Positions 63,129 through 64,000 of a stretch of DNA of 64,000 bases are shown in pieces. Location: positions 124,001 through 188,000 of the forward strand of contig CAVUHO010000003.1 of NCBI GenBank assembly GCA_963741385.1, read 5' to 3'. The position numbers were made by a program, and so were the translations under genes. Numbering within the stretch: position 1 is the stretch's first letter; every line of letters begins with the position of its first letter. The notes below the pieces were generated by a model, which saw only the letters and a program-made list of their open reading frames with translations, did no database searches and was not told the origin of the DNA. This stretch comes from Sulfomarinibacter sp963741385. Lineage in GTDB: Bacteria > Acidobacteriota > Thermoanaerobaculia > Thermoanaerobaculales > Sulfomarinibacteraceae.

Positions 63129-64000
63129 ATGAATCAGGAACTGGCGCCTGATCGCAGCGGTCATCTGCAGGTCGGCGACAATAAAATCTGGTGGGAGTAC
63201 TTTGGCACGGGCGACCGCGAGGCGGTGTGCCTGCTCAACGGCCTCGCCATGCACACCAAGGCCTGGTACGGCTTTCTGCCGATGCTGATCGACGAGTACG
63301 ACGTGATCCTCTACGACTTTCTCGGCCAGGGGGAGTCGTCGAAGGAAGACGTCCCGTACTCCATGGACGAACTCGCTCGCCACCTCGCGCTGATCATGGA
63401 TGAGGTCGGGGTCGAAAAAGTCCACCCCATGGGGATCTCCTACGGCGGCTTCATCGCGCTCGAGTTCGCGCGCCTCTACCCCGAGCGGCTCCACACGTTG
63501 ATCCTGTCGGGGATCCTCGCCAGCCGGGAGAAGCTCTTCTCCATGTACCAGGACATTTCCTTGCGCTTCTACCGCGGCACAGAGGGCGAGTTCGAGCTCT
63601 ACACCTACTACATGTACGAAAAGATCTTTTCCGAACGATTCGTCAAGAACATCCCGGACGAGCAGCTCGCGGCCATGCGGCAGCGCTTTTACGATCGCTA
63701 CATCGACTACCGCTACTGCCTGATCCGTTTGACCGAGGCCCAGAACCCGTACTTCGCCAACATCGAGGAACGGGTGGAAGGCTATCGGAAGGTGACCGCG
63801 CCGACCCTGATCCTGGCCGGCGCCCACGACCGGGCGATCCCGCTGTGGCAGCAGGAGAAGCTGGCCGAGATCTTCCCCAACAGCCGCTACGAGCTGGTGC
63901 CGGAGAGCGGCCACGTGGTCTATATCGAACGGCCGGACATCTTCTTTCCGGCCCTCAAGGCCTTCATGGCGGCGAAGTCGGTCGATTTCGAGATGCCGTC
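63129..64000 (+). CDS. Alpha/beta hydrolase (3' end outside window)
   Basis: An open frame starts at ATG 63129 (AGGAGG 5 bases upstream) and runs to the window edge: 290 complete codons. The alpha/beta-hydrolase triad is visible: Ser104 in GISYGGF, Asp in AGAHDRAIP and His in ESGHVVYIE. There is no signal peptide or anchor, so it is cytoplasmic. A wide cap region lies between residues 130 and 225 (YTYYMYEKIFSERF). It appears to be the next gene of the same operon, perhaps hydrolysing an ester or thioester. Confidence 0.88.
   Translation, partial: MNQELAPDRSGHLQVGDNKIWWEYFGTGDREAVCLLNGLAMHTKAWYGFLPMLIDEYDVILYDFLGQGESSKEDVPYSMDELARHLALIMDEVGVEKVHPMGISYGGFIALEFARLYPERLHTLILSGILASREKLFSMYQDISLRFYRGTEGEFELYTYYMYEKIFSERFVKNIPDEQLAAMRQRFYDRYIDYRYCLIRLTEAQNPYFANIEERVEGYRKVTAPTLILAGAHDRAIPLWQQEKLAEIFPNSRYELVPESGHVVYIERPDIFFPALKAFMAAKSVDFEMP

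Overview
The window is a GC-rich stretch of about 63-65 percent G+C (by eye) from a Gram-negative bacterium. Its gene content best fits the Acidobacteriota, possibly the Thermoanaerobaculia or related marine-sediment lineages. This placement is an inference from three traits: a Pkn-type kinase fused to a TolB-like propeller, many large secreted repeat proteins, and an NrfD/HybA multiheme complex. Outer-membrane features (TonB receptor, beta-barrel protein, lipoprotein) and Tat and Sec signals are present. No rRNA or CRISPR array was seen; there is one tRNA-Leu.

Layout: 1-10.2 kb holds a secreted MAM/FN3-type protein cut by the window edge, a frameshifted SnoaL-like secreted protein, the kinase-propeller, an aldo/keto reductase, glgC, two small unknown proteins, an AraC-type regulator and a SpoIIE-type phosphatase. 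10.4-20 kb has a GNAT gene facing a seven-gene minus-strand run. That run consists of a 1905-residue beta-helix/DUF11 surface protein, a C-terminally anchored secreted protein, two DUF6916-like proteins (one with a Tat signal) and three 172-residue tail-collar (MdpB-like) proteins. I regard it as a candidate undescribed surface structure. 20.3-24.1 kb is a Trk/Ktr potassium operon with an orphan KinB-like sensor that has no kinase domain. 24.3-31.3 kb holds secreted proteins, among them a lipoprotein with three six-cysteine repeats, a PilZ protein, a GLG1-repeat protein and an S10 carboxypeptidase.

31.5-38.8 kb is a second potassium cluster: an AlgB-like sigma-54 activator, a consensus sigma-54 promoter, a frameshifted KinB-like kinase, a receiver-TPR protein, two TrkA proteins, TrkH and an unknown protein. 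38.8-43.7 kb and 48-50.4 kb are rearranged. They contain an IS66 remnant, three copies of a 111-112-bp MITE (family A), two copies of a 57-bp palindrome (family B), a REP-associated transposase inside its own terminal repeats, paralogous secreted proteins, a domain-permuted metalloprotease and a dipeptidase gene altered at both ends by mobile DNA. Between these (43.7-48.0 kb) lies a two-gene respiratory module: a HybA-like ferredoxin and one polypeptide that fuses an NrfD membrane subunit to a 14-heme cytochrome with an octaheme-tetrathionate-reductase-like part.

51-64 kb begins with a holin-like membrane protein and RNase R. It continues with a TetR-controlled lipid or hydrophobic-compound pathway: TetR, TonB receptor, SDR, a KASIII-like enzyme with two catalytic residues replaced, an alpha/beta hydrolase, an acyl-CoA ligase, an SCP2-type thiolase and a second hydrolase that runs off the edge. 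The gaps in this operon are filled by AT-rich inverted repeat units of two kinds, also found upstream of RNase R.
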